Shown one piece after another: positions 33,861-45,544 of a stretch of DNA of 64,000 bases. The DNA lies in assembly GCA_021234155.1 (NCBI GenBank), contig JAJEKV010000008.1:1817521-1881520 (forward strand). The letters run 5' to 3'. Numbering within the stretch: the stretch's first letter is position 1; each line of letters starts with the position of its first letter. Position numbers and translations under genes: made by a program. The notes beneath the pieces are model-generated. The model made no database searches, was not told where the DNA came from, and worked only from the letters and a program-made list of their open reading frames with translations. This stretch comes from Isoetes taiwanensis (lineage: Eukaryota > Streptophyta > Lycopodiopsida > Isoetales > Isoetaceae).

Positions 33861-33917
33861 ATGTCGGCTCAGATTTGTCTTGCATTGCGTTCTACCTTTG
33901 AAACAATCCTTCTCCAG
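33861..33917 (+). other. Alternative first coding exon of the UPF0496 gene
   Basis: ATG at 33861 opens 19 codons up to a donor CAG|GTACTG at 33917/33918. Splicing to an acceptor at 34230/34231 (TTTTCATGTCCCAG|AAG) keeps the frame and replaces the first three codons of the shorter model, giving 401 residues instead of 385. The acceptor is preceded by a T-rich tract. Without transcripts, I cannot choose between the two models. Confidence 0.4.
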
Positions 33918-34221
33918 GTACTGCCATTGTTCTTTCACTTTGATATTTCTACTTTCTTAGCCATTTTCTTTCCAAATGTTACTTAGCAGCTTCGCGTGCA
34001 CTTCAAGATGTGGATTGCTTGCTTTATTTTGACACCAGTCGCGTAAAATCTTAATGCTGGTTAAGCTTTCTGTACTTCTCATCGGATTGGATATCCAAAA
34101 TTTGCATTATATGCTTTTGATGATTTATAAGTGGTGCTTATTGTTCCTCGCACTTTCTGAAATCCAGACACATCTTGAATATTAGAAACGGGTTAGAAGG
34201 GATTTTTTTTGGGGAGTTTTC

Positions 34222-35457
34222 ATGTCCCAGAAGAGTATTATCTCTGGTAACGGAGTAGGGGAGACCAGCAAAGGGAAAATATCAGGTAAGACCATTCACA
34301 GAATTCCATTATGCTGATAACAATATAACTACTACTATTTACAACTCCTCATTTTCTTGCCAGTTCAACTATGGTCAGTTGCTGCTAAGTTTTTGAAGTT
34401 GCACAAGCTTGAAACACAGGAGTCTTCAGATGAAATTGAATTCAATCTAAATGAGGAGTACCTTCGTGCATGCAGAACAAACTCTTATGTGGAATTTGCA
34501 GCCAAGGTTGAAAGGCTAACATTGGGGGCCTCGAATTCAAGTGAGGTGGAATCATTTGACAACATTGCAATGAAGCTTTTGGAACCAGATCAGGAAGTAG
34601 TTATAGCCCTCCTTAATAACAAGGACATGAGGAAGAGGCCAGATCTTTTAAAGTTAGTTGATGACTACTTCAACAATAGTCTAAGGGCATCGACCCTTTG
34701 CGGTATTCTGCTGAAGTGCATTAACCAAGCTAGAGACAGGTACAACAATGTCAGAGCTATTATAGAACTGATCTCCAATTATGACATCATCACTGACAGT
34801 GACAGCCTCTCAGTTTTTGAGGAACTTAGACTCTATGCAGATGAAGACAACCCATTTTCAGATGATATCTGTGATCAGTTTAGCCCACTTCACAGTTCTT
34901 ACTTGGAAATGCAAAGACAGCTTGATAAAAAGAAAGGCAGCACTGAACGCAAGCTCAAGTATATTCGCGGATTACTTAAAGTCTGCATGGTATTTCTCCT
35001 TGCAGGTTGTACATTGTTGTTTGTAGTTACAATGGCTGCTGTGGTACTTGCATTGGCAGCTCTTGTGATCGGCCGCAAAGCAGTCATCGGCCCTTTCAGA
35101 TACATAAAGAAACGTGCAAGCAATCTAAGCTGTTTGCGTAGGGATTCCTTGGAGAGGCAATGGGGTCAGCTTGATGCTGCTGCCCAAGGAACTTTTATTG
35201 TGATACAGGATCTTGATACCATAAAACGACTTGCAAAACGTTTAGGAAATGAGGTAGATTTTACCCTTAGAACCATTGCCTTCTGGGATAAACATAGGGA
35301 TGATCACCAAATTTTGCGAGGAGCATTTCAACAGCTTAAAAAGAATCAATCAGTTTTGACTGAGTTGCTGGATGATCTTGAACAAAATGTATATCTTTGC
35401 TTCATGAGTATTAATAGGGTTAGAGGACTTGTTGTCCAGAAGATCTCATTGCTCTAA
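34222..35457 (+). CDS. UPF0496 (DUF677) family membrane protein, two exons
   Basis: Exon 1 is 34222-34285 (ATGTCCCAG...) and exon 2 is 34364-35457. The 78-bp intron has GTAAGA and TTGCCAG borders, and the joined frame is open for 385 residues. The protein is mostly helical and acidic. It starts (after the junction) VQLWSVAAKFLKLHKLE, then has FNLNEEYLRACRTNSYVEF near residue 48, typical of plant UPF0496 proteins. A strongly hydrophobic stretch at about 229-262 (FLLAGCTLLFVVTMAAVVLA) is one long or two short membrane segments. The C terminus has coiled-coil character (AFQQLKKNQSVLTELLDDLE). The family's biochemical role is not established; Arabidopsis members include the At14a group linked to plasma membrane-cell wall contact. 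Length agrees with the family. No inactivating change was seen. Confidence 0.85.
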
Positions 35458-36550
35458 CGATAACGAAAGAAGTGAAATGTTAACAAAGTATTTTTGAGCT
35501 CTCAAGTGTGAGCATTATATGAGACCAACAAATATTAACTTCTTGGAGATCAGGCCAAGAAAGTTATGTTTATTTAAGTAACTGCCTTGTTTTGTCACAA
35601 AGTTGGTCACAGAATGCAACTCCATGAGGCCTTATGTGGATCATTTGTTCACTTTTCAAACTTCACAAATTTCTTTCTAGTTGGGGAAGGCTCTTTGGAA
35701 GGACACCAGGTTTGTGTCTCTCTCATTGTATATGGTTCTTAGTTCATAATGATTAAGTGGCGTTAGCTTCAAACGCATTTCGATATTGAAGTGACAAGTT
35801 TATATCCTTTAGAACAGCAAAAAGTTAGTTGTTGGATCTGAATTTTTGGGCCACATCATTGAAGAAAACAACCAAGATAGAAAGGAGAAAAGAACTTGGT
35901 ATTTTTGTGTATGGGCAATTTTGGGTGGCTTGACAACATACGGGTCTCCCTACTCTAGCCCCTTGCCATGCTCTCTCCCTAAAATTTCTTGCCATTCCCT
36001 CTCTAGAATTCTTGTAGGCTTCGTTTTCTCTCTATCTAGAATTCTTGTAGGCTTCGTTTTCTCTCTAGGGTTTCTGTCCACGTTCTTTCACTAGTCCATG
36101 TTCTCTCTTGGATTTTTGTCCAGGTTCTCTCTCTCTCTAGGGTTTCTTCTCTAGAATTCCTTTAGTCCATGTTCTCTGGAGTTTCTCTCTCAGGGGTTTT
36201 TCTCCACGTTCTCTCTCTAGGATAACAATCTTGATCAAATAAAATGCATGGTGTACAAGTACTTGACAATCCTAGGGTTTATGCCCACGTTTGGTAGGCA
36301 CATACTTGAGAATCTCTAAGGTTTCTGTTCACGTTCTCTCTCTAGCATTGAGACATACGACTCGTTCACATAAAATTCACGTACTTGACAATCTCTGCAG
36401 GTGCAATTGAGACATATTCCAATCTCATACATATAAAATGCACATACTTCATAGTTTCTCGTTTATATAAAATTTACATACTTCACAACCTCATGCAATG
36501 GAGGCAATTAAGGCATGCAACAATATCTCTAGGCGCAATCGAGGCATATG
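35458..36550. other. 3' flank of UPF0496 gene and CTAGGGTTT-rich low-complexity DNA
   Basis: 35458-35930 is probable 3' UTR and flank. 35950-36240 consists of degenerate repeats of CTCTCTCTAGGGTTTCTGTCC and TCTAGAATTCTTGTAGG; AGGGTTT resembles the plant telomeric unit but is not arrayed as telomere. No gene. Confidence 0.55.
35950..36240 (+). repeat. CTCTCTAGGGTTTCT-type degenerate tandem repeats
   Basis: Includes a precise pair of CTCTCTATCTAGAATTCTTG / GTAGGCTTCGTTTTCTCTCTA and several imperfect GGGTTTYTGTCCACGTTCTC units. Low complexity. Confidence 0.75.
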
Positions 36551-36551
36551 G

Positions 36552-37200
36552 CAATCTTTTTTGAAGGACGACAAGCTTTATTTACCAATCAAAATTATAA
36601 CAACATAAAATGCAAAGACAGGATTATAACCCCAACGGACAAACTGATCCAACTGAGCACAACCACCTGTCTATGCATAAGAATAAATCTGAAGGTAAGT
36701 ATGACAAATCAGTACCTTCTTCTCTTAATCAAGAGAAGAACAATTATAAGCCATAACAATTTTATTCTGTGTCTATTGAAGAAGAAATCTCGTCTGCAGT
36801 ATCCATGCCCTTAAAGATAAATAGTCTCCTTCTCTTCCAAATCGACCATAAAAGCCAGCCACACGCAAGATGGAAAGCTCATTTCAGCCATTTGTGCCAT
36901 GCATCAAGATAAATAGCGAGTAGAACTTGCTAGCTAGATCGAGACGTGCCAAATAGCGTTAACAACCAAGACCATGCCTGTCAAAGCCACACACACAAGC
37001 AAAAACAATGCTCAATACTCTCAATCCTTTGCTTACATAAAGGACAGAGCTCTGAAATCCGATTATCAATTTTATGGACCAGTCTATTGAGTTTAGGCAT
37101 CTATGGATCACTTGCCACCACAAAACCGCCACTTTGGGATGAAGGAAATTATCCCACACCGATGTCCAAGCACTTTTCCACTATGGTTGAGGAAGCTCAA
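36552..37200 (-). mobile_element. LINE family C, 5'-truncated copy
   Basis: The minus-strand 3' end reads AATAAAGCTTGTCGTCCTTC followed by six A (36556-36581), matching the 3' end of the 17.1-17.8 kb copy (AATAAAGTTTGTCGTTCTTC plus A). Its coding part lies at 36959-37159. Target duplication was not identified and the right edge is approximate. Confidence 0.75.
36959..37159 (-). pseudogene. zf-RVT fragment of LINE ORF2 (family C)
   Basis: The translation begins WDNFLHPKVAVLWWQVIHRC, nearly the same as the 17.2 kb fragment (WDKLLHPKVAVLWWQILHRC). The downstream Cys/His positions are degenerate. Only the last part of ORF2 remains. Confidence 0.7.
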
Positions 37201-37433
37201 GATGCTATCTATTAGATGGAAGCAAAATTTCAGAATGCAGAAGCAATTTATACACAGACGAAATAAAGCGCCCTGTCTTGATATCCTGATGGCAATCCCA
37301 TGCAGTTACTTTAATTTATGGGCCAGAATCTTGTGGCAACAATGTAGCAATACAAGTCCAAATTACTCTATCCCATCTGTACAATAAGAATTTTGTTCTA
37401 AATGCTTCCATGACATGAGACGGCCAAACTCAT

Positions 37434-38540
37434 TGTAACGGGCCTGCCGGATTAGCCCTCTAGATAACCCGAGATTCCATCAAGGCTGGCATAAACACTA
37501 ATAACAAGTTCGTATACGTGAGTTGAATAATGCAATGCAAAAGCATTCTTAAGCCAAGGTAAGGAATTGAATATTTAATCCAAACCATATCCAATAACAC
37601 CTATGAGCTCAACTATACATTGACAATACTTTACGCTCTAAGAATCCACAGATTAAGTTCTATAAGACAATAACAAGGCCTTGCTAAAGGCTCACAAAGG
37701 TCTCCCAAACTTCTAACTCAGTTGAGGCTATGAACGGCTTGACATTCCTTCAAGCCTCATGTCTATCTGCTTATACCATGAACACATGGGGTTAGTCATA
37801 AAGACTAAGTGAGGGTTTAAGGTTGCTAAAAATGGCCAAGACATCATACACAATCATCATGCATCAAAGAAGACAACTATGAGAACCATCCTCATATAGG
37901 ACAACTTACTACAAGAGAGTCCCACTGTGCAAAACCCACATGTTGTCAATATTCCACATCAAATATATGCTCAACAGAGAGCAAAGATTGCATCATGAGA
38001 ATATAATACCAAGCATTATGAATGCTTCCAAATATGACACCTCTGCCTGTCATAACCAGATCATGTGAACCATGAGATAATAATGAGCAACCAAGACATA
38101 ACTGTAAAAACCATGAGATAACCATAAGCATGCAGCACAACTCCGGTTCTATGCAGAACACCCAGGCTGTTCAAGCCCTGCAACAAATAAGGGCGAGGTA
38201 AGCCTCATGTGTACACACCCTCCTAGCCTGCGTCCAGCGCTAGGGGACCACTTGCAAGCCATGTAGCTCGACGAAGCACCATCGCCGTGGTGAGAATGCA
38301 TGATATCAAGAACAAGAACAACCACGAGTCCAAGCCACCGCAAACGGACCCTGGCCCCAGAGAATATGCACTCATGCACCTGTCCCACATGTCAGAGTCA
38401 TCATCAATTCCATGATACTATAGCATATCCGTGACATAGCCAGAACTAGCATATCCATGTGCATAGTGCAATTACATATTATTATCATCAAATCTTAATA
38501 ATGCTAGCTTATAACATCATCATACAATAATCATACAAGT
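37434..38540 (+). repeat. LTR-type repeat (solo LTR candidate)
   Basis: Starts TGTAACGGGCCTGCCGGATT, very like the gypsy LTR start at 13353 (TGTAACGAGCCTGGTGGGTT). Its 38160-38390 part is homologous, inverted, to 15690-15950. No coding region borders it, so it may be a solo LTR or a non-autonomous element. The right edge is approximate. Confidence 0.5.
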
Positions 38541-38549
38541 ATATACTAA

Positions 38550-39735
38550 TCTCATGTTGCATTGAAATTGGTGTTGGATGTTTCTATAGTTCGAACTGTT
38601 GTCGAATTTTGCAACATAGACTTACATTTGGGGACTAACATAAAGTTAACACACTGGTTCTTAAATGTGTTTTTGCTTCATATTTCCAACTTTGTTTATG
38701 TGATGTAGCTACATGGACTGCAATCATCGGAAGATTTTAATTTGTTAAGTTGGAAACAAATGGAACTTACTCAATAAGTTGAAGTATAGAGCATTCTAAA
38801 TCGCGAGTACTCGAAAAGCTATTATTCAACCGATTCGATAGTTGATCAATTCAAAATAATGTATAAAATCCATATAATTAACCGAAATGGATATTACAAT
38901 TACTTTAAGCCCAAAATTTATGCCCACCCATTTATATCCCCATTCTGGTGCATGACAATGTCAATAGTATATCATTTGATGTTTTGGATGTTGCAAATTT
39001 GTCCACGGTATGATCATATATATGCATTATGAAGGTTTCATATCATATCCATTCCATTCCACCCACATATTCTCTCCTATACCACACTCTATTATGCTTT
39101 ACATGTTCCATTATATCTACTTTTTTACTTGTTTCGAATCTATCCATCATTATGACTCGCACATGACCTTATATGTGACGGTCCATGTATTTGTACGCCC
39201 TTTTGGGCATAAATACATGACACGTCATTATGAATAATTAATGGTGCATTAATTATTCATAAGCTAAGGGTAGCTATGTTATAATATTCATGGGTTGAGA
39301 GATTGGCCTTAGTTTTTAGGATGAATTACCATGGTGCGTACTAAAATATTTCTGACAACACGCCTTCAGTAACCTTTCAATACCTAAAGATCAGTTTAAC
39401 ATAACTATAGTTACTAACTAAAATAATTATGGCCAGGCATTATTGCTTTTGGTCCTCTGCAATAATGTGGCCACTAGGTTTTTGCTCCTCTTTGTTCTTG
39501 GTACAGACTTATAAATCTGTTGTGCCACTCATGTCGCTTTTACTGTTCTGTTTATTAAAGACTTGCATAGTAATTATTTAAATTTTGTAATTTTGTAAGC
39601 GATTAAAGCAAAACATTGATGATTAATGCTGCCGAAGCTTTTTATATATTGTCTTTATAAGGGCATGATATAGAACTTTGGAAGAGTCTACTTTATTTAA
39701 CGTCTATTCATGTGGATGTTCCACATTCTATGTTA
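38550..39735. other. Intergenic, no gene seen
   Basis: AT-rich sequence with no supported ORF. A short palindromic ATTAATTATTCAT/ATGAATAATTAAT pair occurs near 39231-39258. Confidence 0.45.
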
Positions 39736-39737
39736 AG

Positions 39738-41830
39738 AATAGAATAGAATAGAATAGAATAGAATAGAATAAAATAGAGTTTTTATCATCCACGGAGCTA
39801 TGGGACCCAACAAGAGGCGCAACAAGCGTGTATTACTGCCCGGGTTGAAAAACACCCTCCCCGCCCTTAAAGGGTTGTTTGGGGGAAAAACCGTGACAGG
39901 AATAGGCTTGCTGTCAAACTGTACAAAGACAGAAACAAATACAGAAACGAATACAAATATAGACAGAAATATGTACATACATCAGGTAAGTGCCCGAGGG
40001 CCAAGCTGATCTCGGCGATCCATGATCTCTTGAATGTATGAGCCCAATCACCGTACCGAGCTCGTGCTTAGCATCTCATGCGTGGCCAGATGGACCAGCC
40101 CAACAGAAGGTCCGAATGTCATCATATGCCGCACAACTCAAAGAGTGTGGCATTAAGCCTTCCACAGCTCCAACCTGGCAGCGTTGACAAAGCCTCTCCT
40201 GACGGAGCTCCACAACCCATCTCCCTGTCTCAATTTAGAGATGGTGTGCACCTATGCATAGAGGCAATGGATCTCAAGCTTTTCATGGGTAGATGAGTGC
40301 GCAGTAGCATTGCGGGCCCCCGGCCCAACCCGGGATTTATATGGCGCTTGATAATGTGCCGCCTTGGACTGCTCAAGGGTGCCGGCATTCCATAGCTTAC
40401 CGAGGAAGCATGCATCAAGGTATTGTCCGAGACCGTACATCCCTCTGTTTTCACTTGGGTGCACCCGCGTTCTCAACATTCCATCCGCCCCATCGAGCTC
40501 TCTTTTCCCGCTAGCGTGCTTTTTAGGCGCCGAGGCCCCATTGCCATAGTGTAAGTGAGGTGAGGGAGGCGGTATCGCCCATGCCGAATCTCCTCGAGTA
40601 GACGATGTGTCCGTCAAGGGCTCCTCTTTGAAGAGGCAAGAAACCTGCTTCCTGCAACAATTATCGGTACCCCGTGGCTCGCGTGCCAAGAAAGCTTTAC
40701 CTACCGCTCCAAGTCGCTCAAGTGGCGAGGAAAATCACCGGGCCCCGCACCTCGACCCCGCACAAAAGCACGAGGTTCTACTAGCACCTTGAATAGGTAC
40801 GATTTATGGACCCAATCATACAAATCATTTTGTGGCTATTGTTCTCCATTGCATAGAGTGCCTTCCAACTTTCTTTGCGCTCGCAGCGAATGGAATTGTC
40901 CCAGTTCATGGCCAACAAGAACTCCACCCCTAAATATTTGTGTGTTTTACACCATTTCAACATTTTGGCCCACGATAAGTGAGGGATTGAGGCGTTGGTC
41001 GGCGGCGGGGACGATACCGTAACCACCTTGATTTTGGCTAAGTTGACGTGCATGTCAGTCATCTGGCAAAATGTGTCCAGGGCATCGAGATGGCGTTGCA
41101 TGTCCGCCCGAGTGTGTGCTAGGAGGTCCACATCGTCAGCATAGATTAGCTGCCTGTTGATCTGGTGTAGGAGTTGGGCCCTAGTGCATCCATTGTCAGC
41201 GAGCCAGCTCTCCAGCTGATCAATATATAGGCCAAATAGTGTGGGAGAGAGAGGGCACCCCTGACAGACCCCAATACTGCTCTCGAATGGTCGGCCCGCT
41301 GGTTGCAGGCGGTCGATGCATGTCTCATATAACCTATACACTACGTTCTGCAGTTCGGTAGGGATGTCTAGCTGCTGCAATCTTGCCCGCAACATTTCCC
41401 GAGGCACATTGTCAAAAGCCTTGGCGAAGTCTGACGCGACAAACATAGATCTTGCCGACGGTTCCTGCTGTCCTCAACCAGAGTCCGCAGCGTGAAGATA
41501 TGATTTATGGTTGAGTGCCTCGGCCTGAATCCCGGTTCGTGTGGCCCGCGCCACATTTATACGCCCATCTGTCAAGCTAACCTCGAGGATCCCGGAGAGG
41601 AGCTTTGCAAATACTGAGCTGATCATGATGCGGGCCTCCTGCCTTGTAGATTGAGACAACCCTACTAGTGGTCCATTGCAGGGAAAAACCTTCCCGCAAT
41701 ACCTTGTTGAACATGTTCGTCAGTACCGGTGCTATGGACGGTCCTGCCCACTTGAGTAACTCTACCTGCATGCCATCAAGGTCTGGCGCTTTCCCATTGG
41801 CTAGACGTTACAGGTATTTGGTCATTGAAT
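39738..41830 (-). mobile_element. LINE family A, copy 3, 5'-truncated (longest copy)
   Basis: A minus-strand element of about 2.1 kb. Its (TTCTA)n tail at 39738-39779 is preceded by GGATGATAAAAA and the hairpin region at 39873-39892. The coding part runs from the RT fingers (GMQVELLKWAGPS near 41760) to the zinc finger. The endonuclease and ORF1 are absent. No clear target duplication. Confidence 0.85.
40230..41771 (-). pseudogene. LINE family A reverse transcriptase remnant
   Basis: The segment at 41771-41577 encodes VELLKWAGPSIAPVLTNMFN (RT fingers). 41446-40781 encodes SDFAKAFDNVPREML (first catalytic Asp region), IGVCQGCPLSPTLFGLYIDQ and RQLIYADDVDLLAHT (YADD), then KYLGVEF. 40689-40230 covers the thumb and terminal domain, including RCTPSLN at the end. 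Comparison with the copy at 2.4-3.7 kb shows the same gene. Stops and frameshifts occur near 41570, 41440 and 40690. Confidence 0.8.
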
Positions 41831-41869
41831 TCTCTAGGTTATTAATATGTAAGACATGAACCTATGTTA

Positions 41870-43290
41870 GAGGATACATGCAATTATTGGTATAACCCAA
41901 AAAACCATACCATTTGGTTGGATTTGCAGGTTCTAATGTCATGATTGAGTTTTTCGCAGGACATAGAAATTGTCATGCAGGGAATTATTTTGGGAGATAT
42001 TCTTACCTTCTTATTGGCACATGAGCAACCTATGTTTTAAGCGTTTGTAGCTATAAGGTAAACGGATATTTGAGTTACATTTGCCTTAGGAAAATCCAAG
42101 GTGGAAGTATAAGGTGTTCTTTCTTTGTGTAGTATATAGTAAGTCCTGAGACAACTAATATGTTTGCAGCATAATAGTTGCACTTGGAAGCTTTTTAGCC
42201 TAAAGGGCTGGACTCGAAAATTTTTAGCCTAAAGGGCTGGACTTGAAATTTTTAGCCTTTTGCTGTTTACCAATCAATAGAAAGTACCACTGATCCTTGT
42301 TACATCTACTAATGATTCTAAATAAGGCATCCACGAAGCTAGCTGACCATCCCAATACCAATCCTCCAAGGTGAGCACAGCGGCTTGCCTCCAACGGGCC
42401 TGCGTCCGAGCATTTAAACATAACTACTAACAAACAAGAAGATTAAAATATTATGAAAAGGCCACCCAAATGCATGCATAAAAACAGAGGTTGCAACCTA
42501 CATCCCTGTCAAACCTATTAACCTCTAGTCCTATGTGCAGGGCGAAATCATGAAACCTTAGGAGGAAGGAGCTGGTTGCCATGCGATTTGCTGCCATCTT
42601 GGATTCTTCTTGGCCCAACTCAGAAAGCCCAATGGGAATTTGCAAAATACCAACTTTCAATCAAGGTTGGGCAATGATTTGTAGAATATGCGATGATGCA
42701 GGGTAAAAATGATCTTGAAGCCTCTTTTGTAGAACAAAGCTCACCTAAGTTGTTTCTCTCCACTTTGCAAGGAAAGGGAATAGATTCCAGCTCATGACTT
42801 GTTTGATTCTGTGTTTGCAGCTGAAAAAACTTGACTTGGAAGAGGGCACGTAGAAAATATAGATGACTTTAAGCTTATTCAAAGCTTTGCAAATTTTCCC
42901 AGAAAACCGCAATAGTAGCATCAACTTAGGAAGCTTATTCAAAGCTTTGCAAATTTTCCTAGAAAACCGCAATAGTAGCATCAACTTAGGGCATGAACGA
43001 CAATTAGATGGCAAGGATGAGATCTACCTACGATGTATACCTTGGCTATGGGGCCAGCATTGATGAGCAAGAACTTGAACTCTACTTATATACGCCACCG
43101 GTCCAAAGGTCTCACAAGCTATCTTGTTGTCTGAGTCTTGCTCCAGACATGCATCAGAAACTTGATCATAGATCAACCATTTGACCATTGCATCTAGCTC
43201 TTCTCAAAACTATGGCCGTGCTTGGATAGCCGACTTCCACACACGCCGCCCGGCGACAACGGCGGCCGCCCGGTTCTGAGCAACACTAAG
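41870..43290. other. Intergenic with two short tandem repeats
   Basis: No gene seen. Contains a 32-bp repeat at 42192-42262 (TTTTAGCCTAAAGGGCTGGA) and the 60-bp duplication listed separately. Confidence 0.5.
42871..42990 (+). repeat. 60-bp tandem duplication
   Basis: Units 42871-42930 and 42931-42990 start AAGCTTATTCAAAGCTTTGC and differ at one base only (C at 42900, T at 42960), indicating a recent duplication. Confidence 0.95.
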
Positions 43291-43298
43291 TTTGGAGC

Positions 43299-43354
43299 AG
43301 TTTCTGGCATATCCTAGGGATATTCCAGCATATGCTTAGAATATGCCAGAAACT
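43299..43354. repeat. 14-bp perfect inverted repeat (hairpin)
   Basis: AGTTTCTGGCATAT at 43299-43312 and its complement at 43341-43354, with a 28-nt loop containing a further CCAGCATATGC. It lies just upstream of the helicase pseudogene. Confidence 0.8.
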
Positions 43355-43394
43355 CACATGAGCAAGGGTTTGCCCTCCTAGGGGCAACCCAAAA

Positions 43395-45200
43395 ATGATG
43401 CTAATTGTTTGGTTTGAGTTCAACAAAATTGATGAACAAGCACACAAGTATACATCCCTAGAAATACCACAACATTACAAATTTGATAAAACATACACAA
43501 CATGGAAGAACAGGAAAGAAGAAAGAAAGAATAGAACAAATGTAGAATGGGAAAGAACGCTAGAAGATGCAGCTAGCTTTCAGATGCCTATCCAGTTGCG
43601 CCAAATATTTGCTTTCATATGCTATATAAACCCCTTGCGAACCCCCTTCAATTATGGAACAATTCAAATCCCAAATGCCCGAAGACTACAATTAAGACAT
43701 GCCAGAGGAAAATGCTTATAGTGAAATTCTCACATATCTAAACAATATATTCCTTGCAAATGGTACTTCTTGCAAAGAAAATCAACTACCAAAACCAACA
43801 CTAAACAAAATCCATACAACGATTGACAAAAGACTATTTGATTACAATCAAGAGAGACATTAAGGTGAACGAAAATATGCCATGTCAAATACAGTAAAAG
43901 AACTTATCATGGATACTGTACTCTCAGCTATTGAAAATGACAATGATAACAACATGTGCATAAACATAGACAGTCCAGGAGGTACAGGAAAGACATTTGT
44001 CTTCAACACTATAATCATCATTCTATGAGGACGTGAAATCAATGTCATGGCAGTCACATGGACTGGAATAGCAAGTTCTTTATTGAAAGAAGCTCATACT
44101 GCACACTCTACATTCAAATTACCATTGGACTTCATCCTGAGTCAATATTAGCACTTTGCACAACAAGTCAAGATGCAAAGATAATCAGGAGAACGAAAAT
44201 AGTACTATGGGACGAGATTAGCATATTTTATACTGATGCACTTACATCAGTTGATACCATTCTAAAGGAGATATGACAAGATCCAAGGCCATTTGAAGGA
44301 ATCATTATGGTTGTCAGAGGCAATTCTCGACAACTACCTGTCGTGGAACGAGCCTCAAAAATAGAAATTCTCTTCAAACTGCATAAAAAGCAATGCTCTT
44401 TGGAGGAACTTCAAAGCTTTCAATCTCATACAAAATATGTGTCTTCTAATGGGAGAAAAAGAATGGTCAAATTATCTATTAGAACTCGGCAATGAATTTT
44501 GTATGAACAATGAGGAAACACTAAATGAAAGCGTCCATCTACCAGGACAATGCACATCTGATTTAATTGATGGAGTCTTTGGGCACAACATTGACCCGAA
44601 TAACATGGACCACATATTAGACAAAACAATTTTTGCACCAAAAAATGAAGATACTCTGAAATTGAATGACAAAATACTAAGAAGAATGTATAGCGAGTCA
44701 CTTACATGCATTAATGTTGACACACTACAAACAGAAGATGAAAATGACATGAGAGATTTCCCCATTGAGTTCCTCAATCATTTGACCCCGATGGCTATAT
44801 GCACCCACACAAACTAAATAAAGAACGATCAATAATAATCTTGCTCAGGAACATGCATCCAGCATGTGGGCTTTGCAATGACACCCAGTTCTAAGTAATC
44901 CAAGCAGCAAAAAGAATCCTATATGCAAAAATCATTACCGGAACATTCAAATGAACACGTGTTCTAATACTAAAAATAAACTTGACACCGCCTGGCAATC
45001 ATATACTTTAGCAAAAGACAATTTCCCGTAAGACTAGCCTTCTCAATGACAATCTATCAAGGAGCAGTGTCAAAATCTATATTGAAGAAACATCCCAACA
45101 AGGTGCTCTACTGCAGAATAAAAAGATGTTCACCCCCAGTATTATATATAAAGAAGCACTCATTGCTTAGAATACAGTCAAACAATAAAATGCATGGACA
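43395..45200 (+). pseudogene. Helitron-type PIF1 helicase pseudogene
   Basis: The plus-strand order matches the helicase part of plant Helitron RepHel proteins. 43395-43721 has WFEFNKIDEQ..EIPQHY..TWKNRK, the region just before the helicase. Walker A PGGTGKT is at 43975-43995, a WTGIASSLL / AHSTFKLPL segment follows, Walker B WDEIS is at 44208-44222, and RGNSRQLPVVE (motif III-like) is near 44325. 44437-44817 has TIFAPKNEDTLKLND and FPIEFLNHLTP. Later frames give LLRNMHPACGLCNDT and SMTIYQGA in place of SMTINKSQGQ. PIF1-type helicases unwind DNA, in Helitrons during rolling-circle transposition. Stops, frameshifts and an internal gap (about 43720-43880) inactivate it. The Rep nuclease part was not found, so a cellular PIF1-derived pseudogene is less likely but possible. 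Confidence 0.75.
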
Positions 45201-45544
45201 ATTCTTGACTTCAATGCCTACCAATCAAGTTAGTATTCCTTTCTTCTTTCTAATCAAATTAGAATCCTTTTTTACATCAATTTTTGCAAATTTTAGAGAC
45301 CCTCCAACTAAGCTACATTCTCATCTGAAAGATTGCACTACTATTTACAGAACATATTCCTCAACTTCATGCGCCAGAAACAACGTCAAGATCATTTCAA
45401 AGAACTCGGTAACCCCAATTACAAACAAGTGATTTAACTGTAGTCAAGTAATGCAAAAAACTCATTATCATAGATGAACAATTTAGGATTGATTTAAGCA
45501 TGACGAGATTATGTGGAGAAACCACTTCAACTATTATAATAAGA

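Noticed and set aside
35950-36240. Interstitial telomere-like sequence (AGGGTTT)
   Set aside because: AGGGTTT appears only within CT-rich degenerate units, not as contiguous TTTAGGG arrays.
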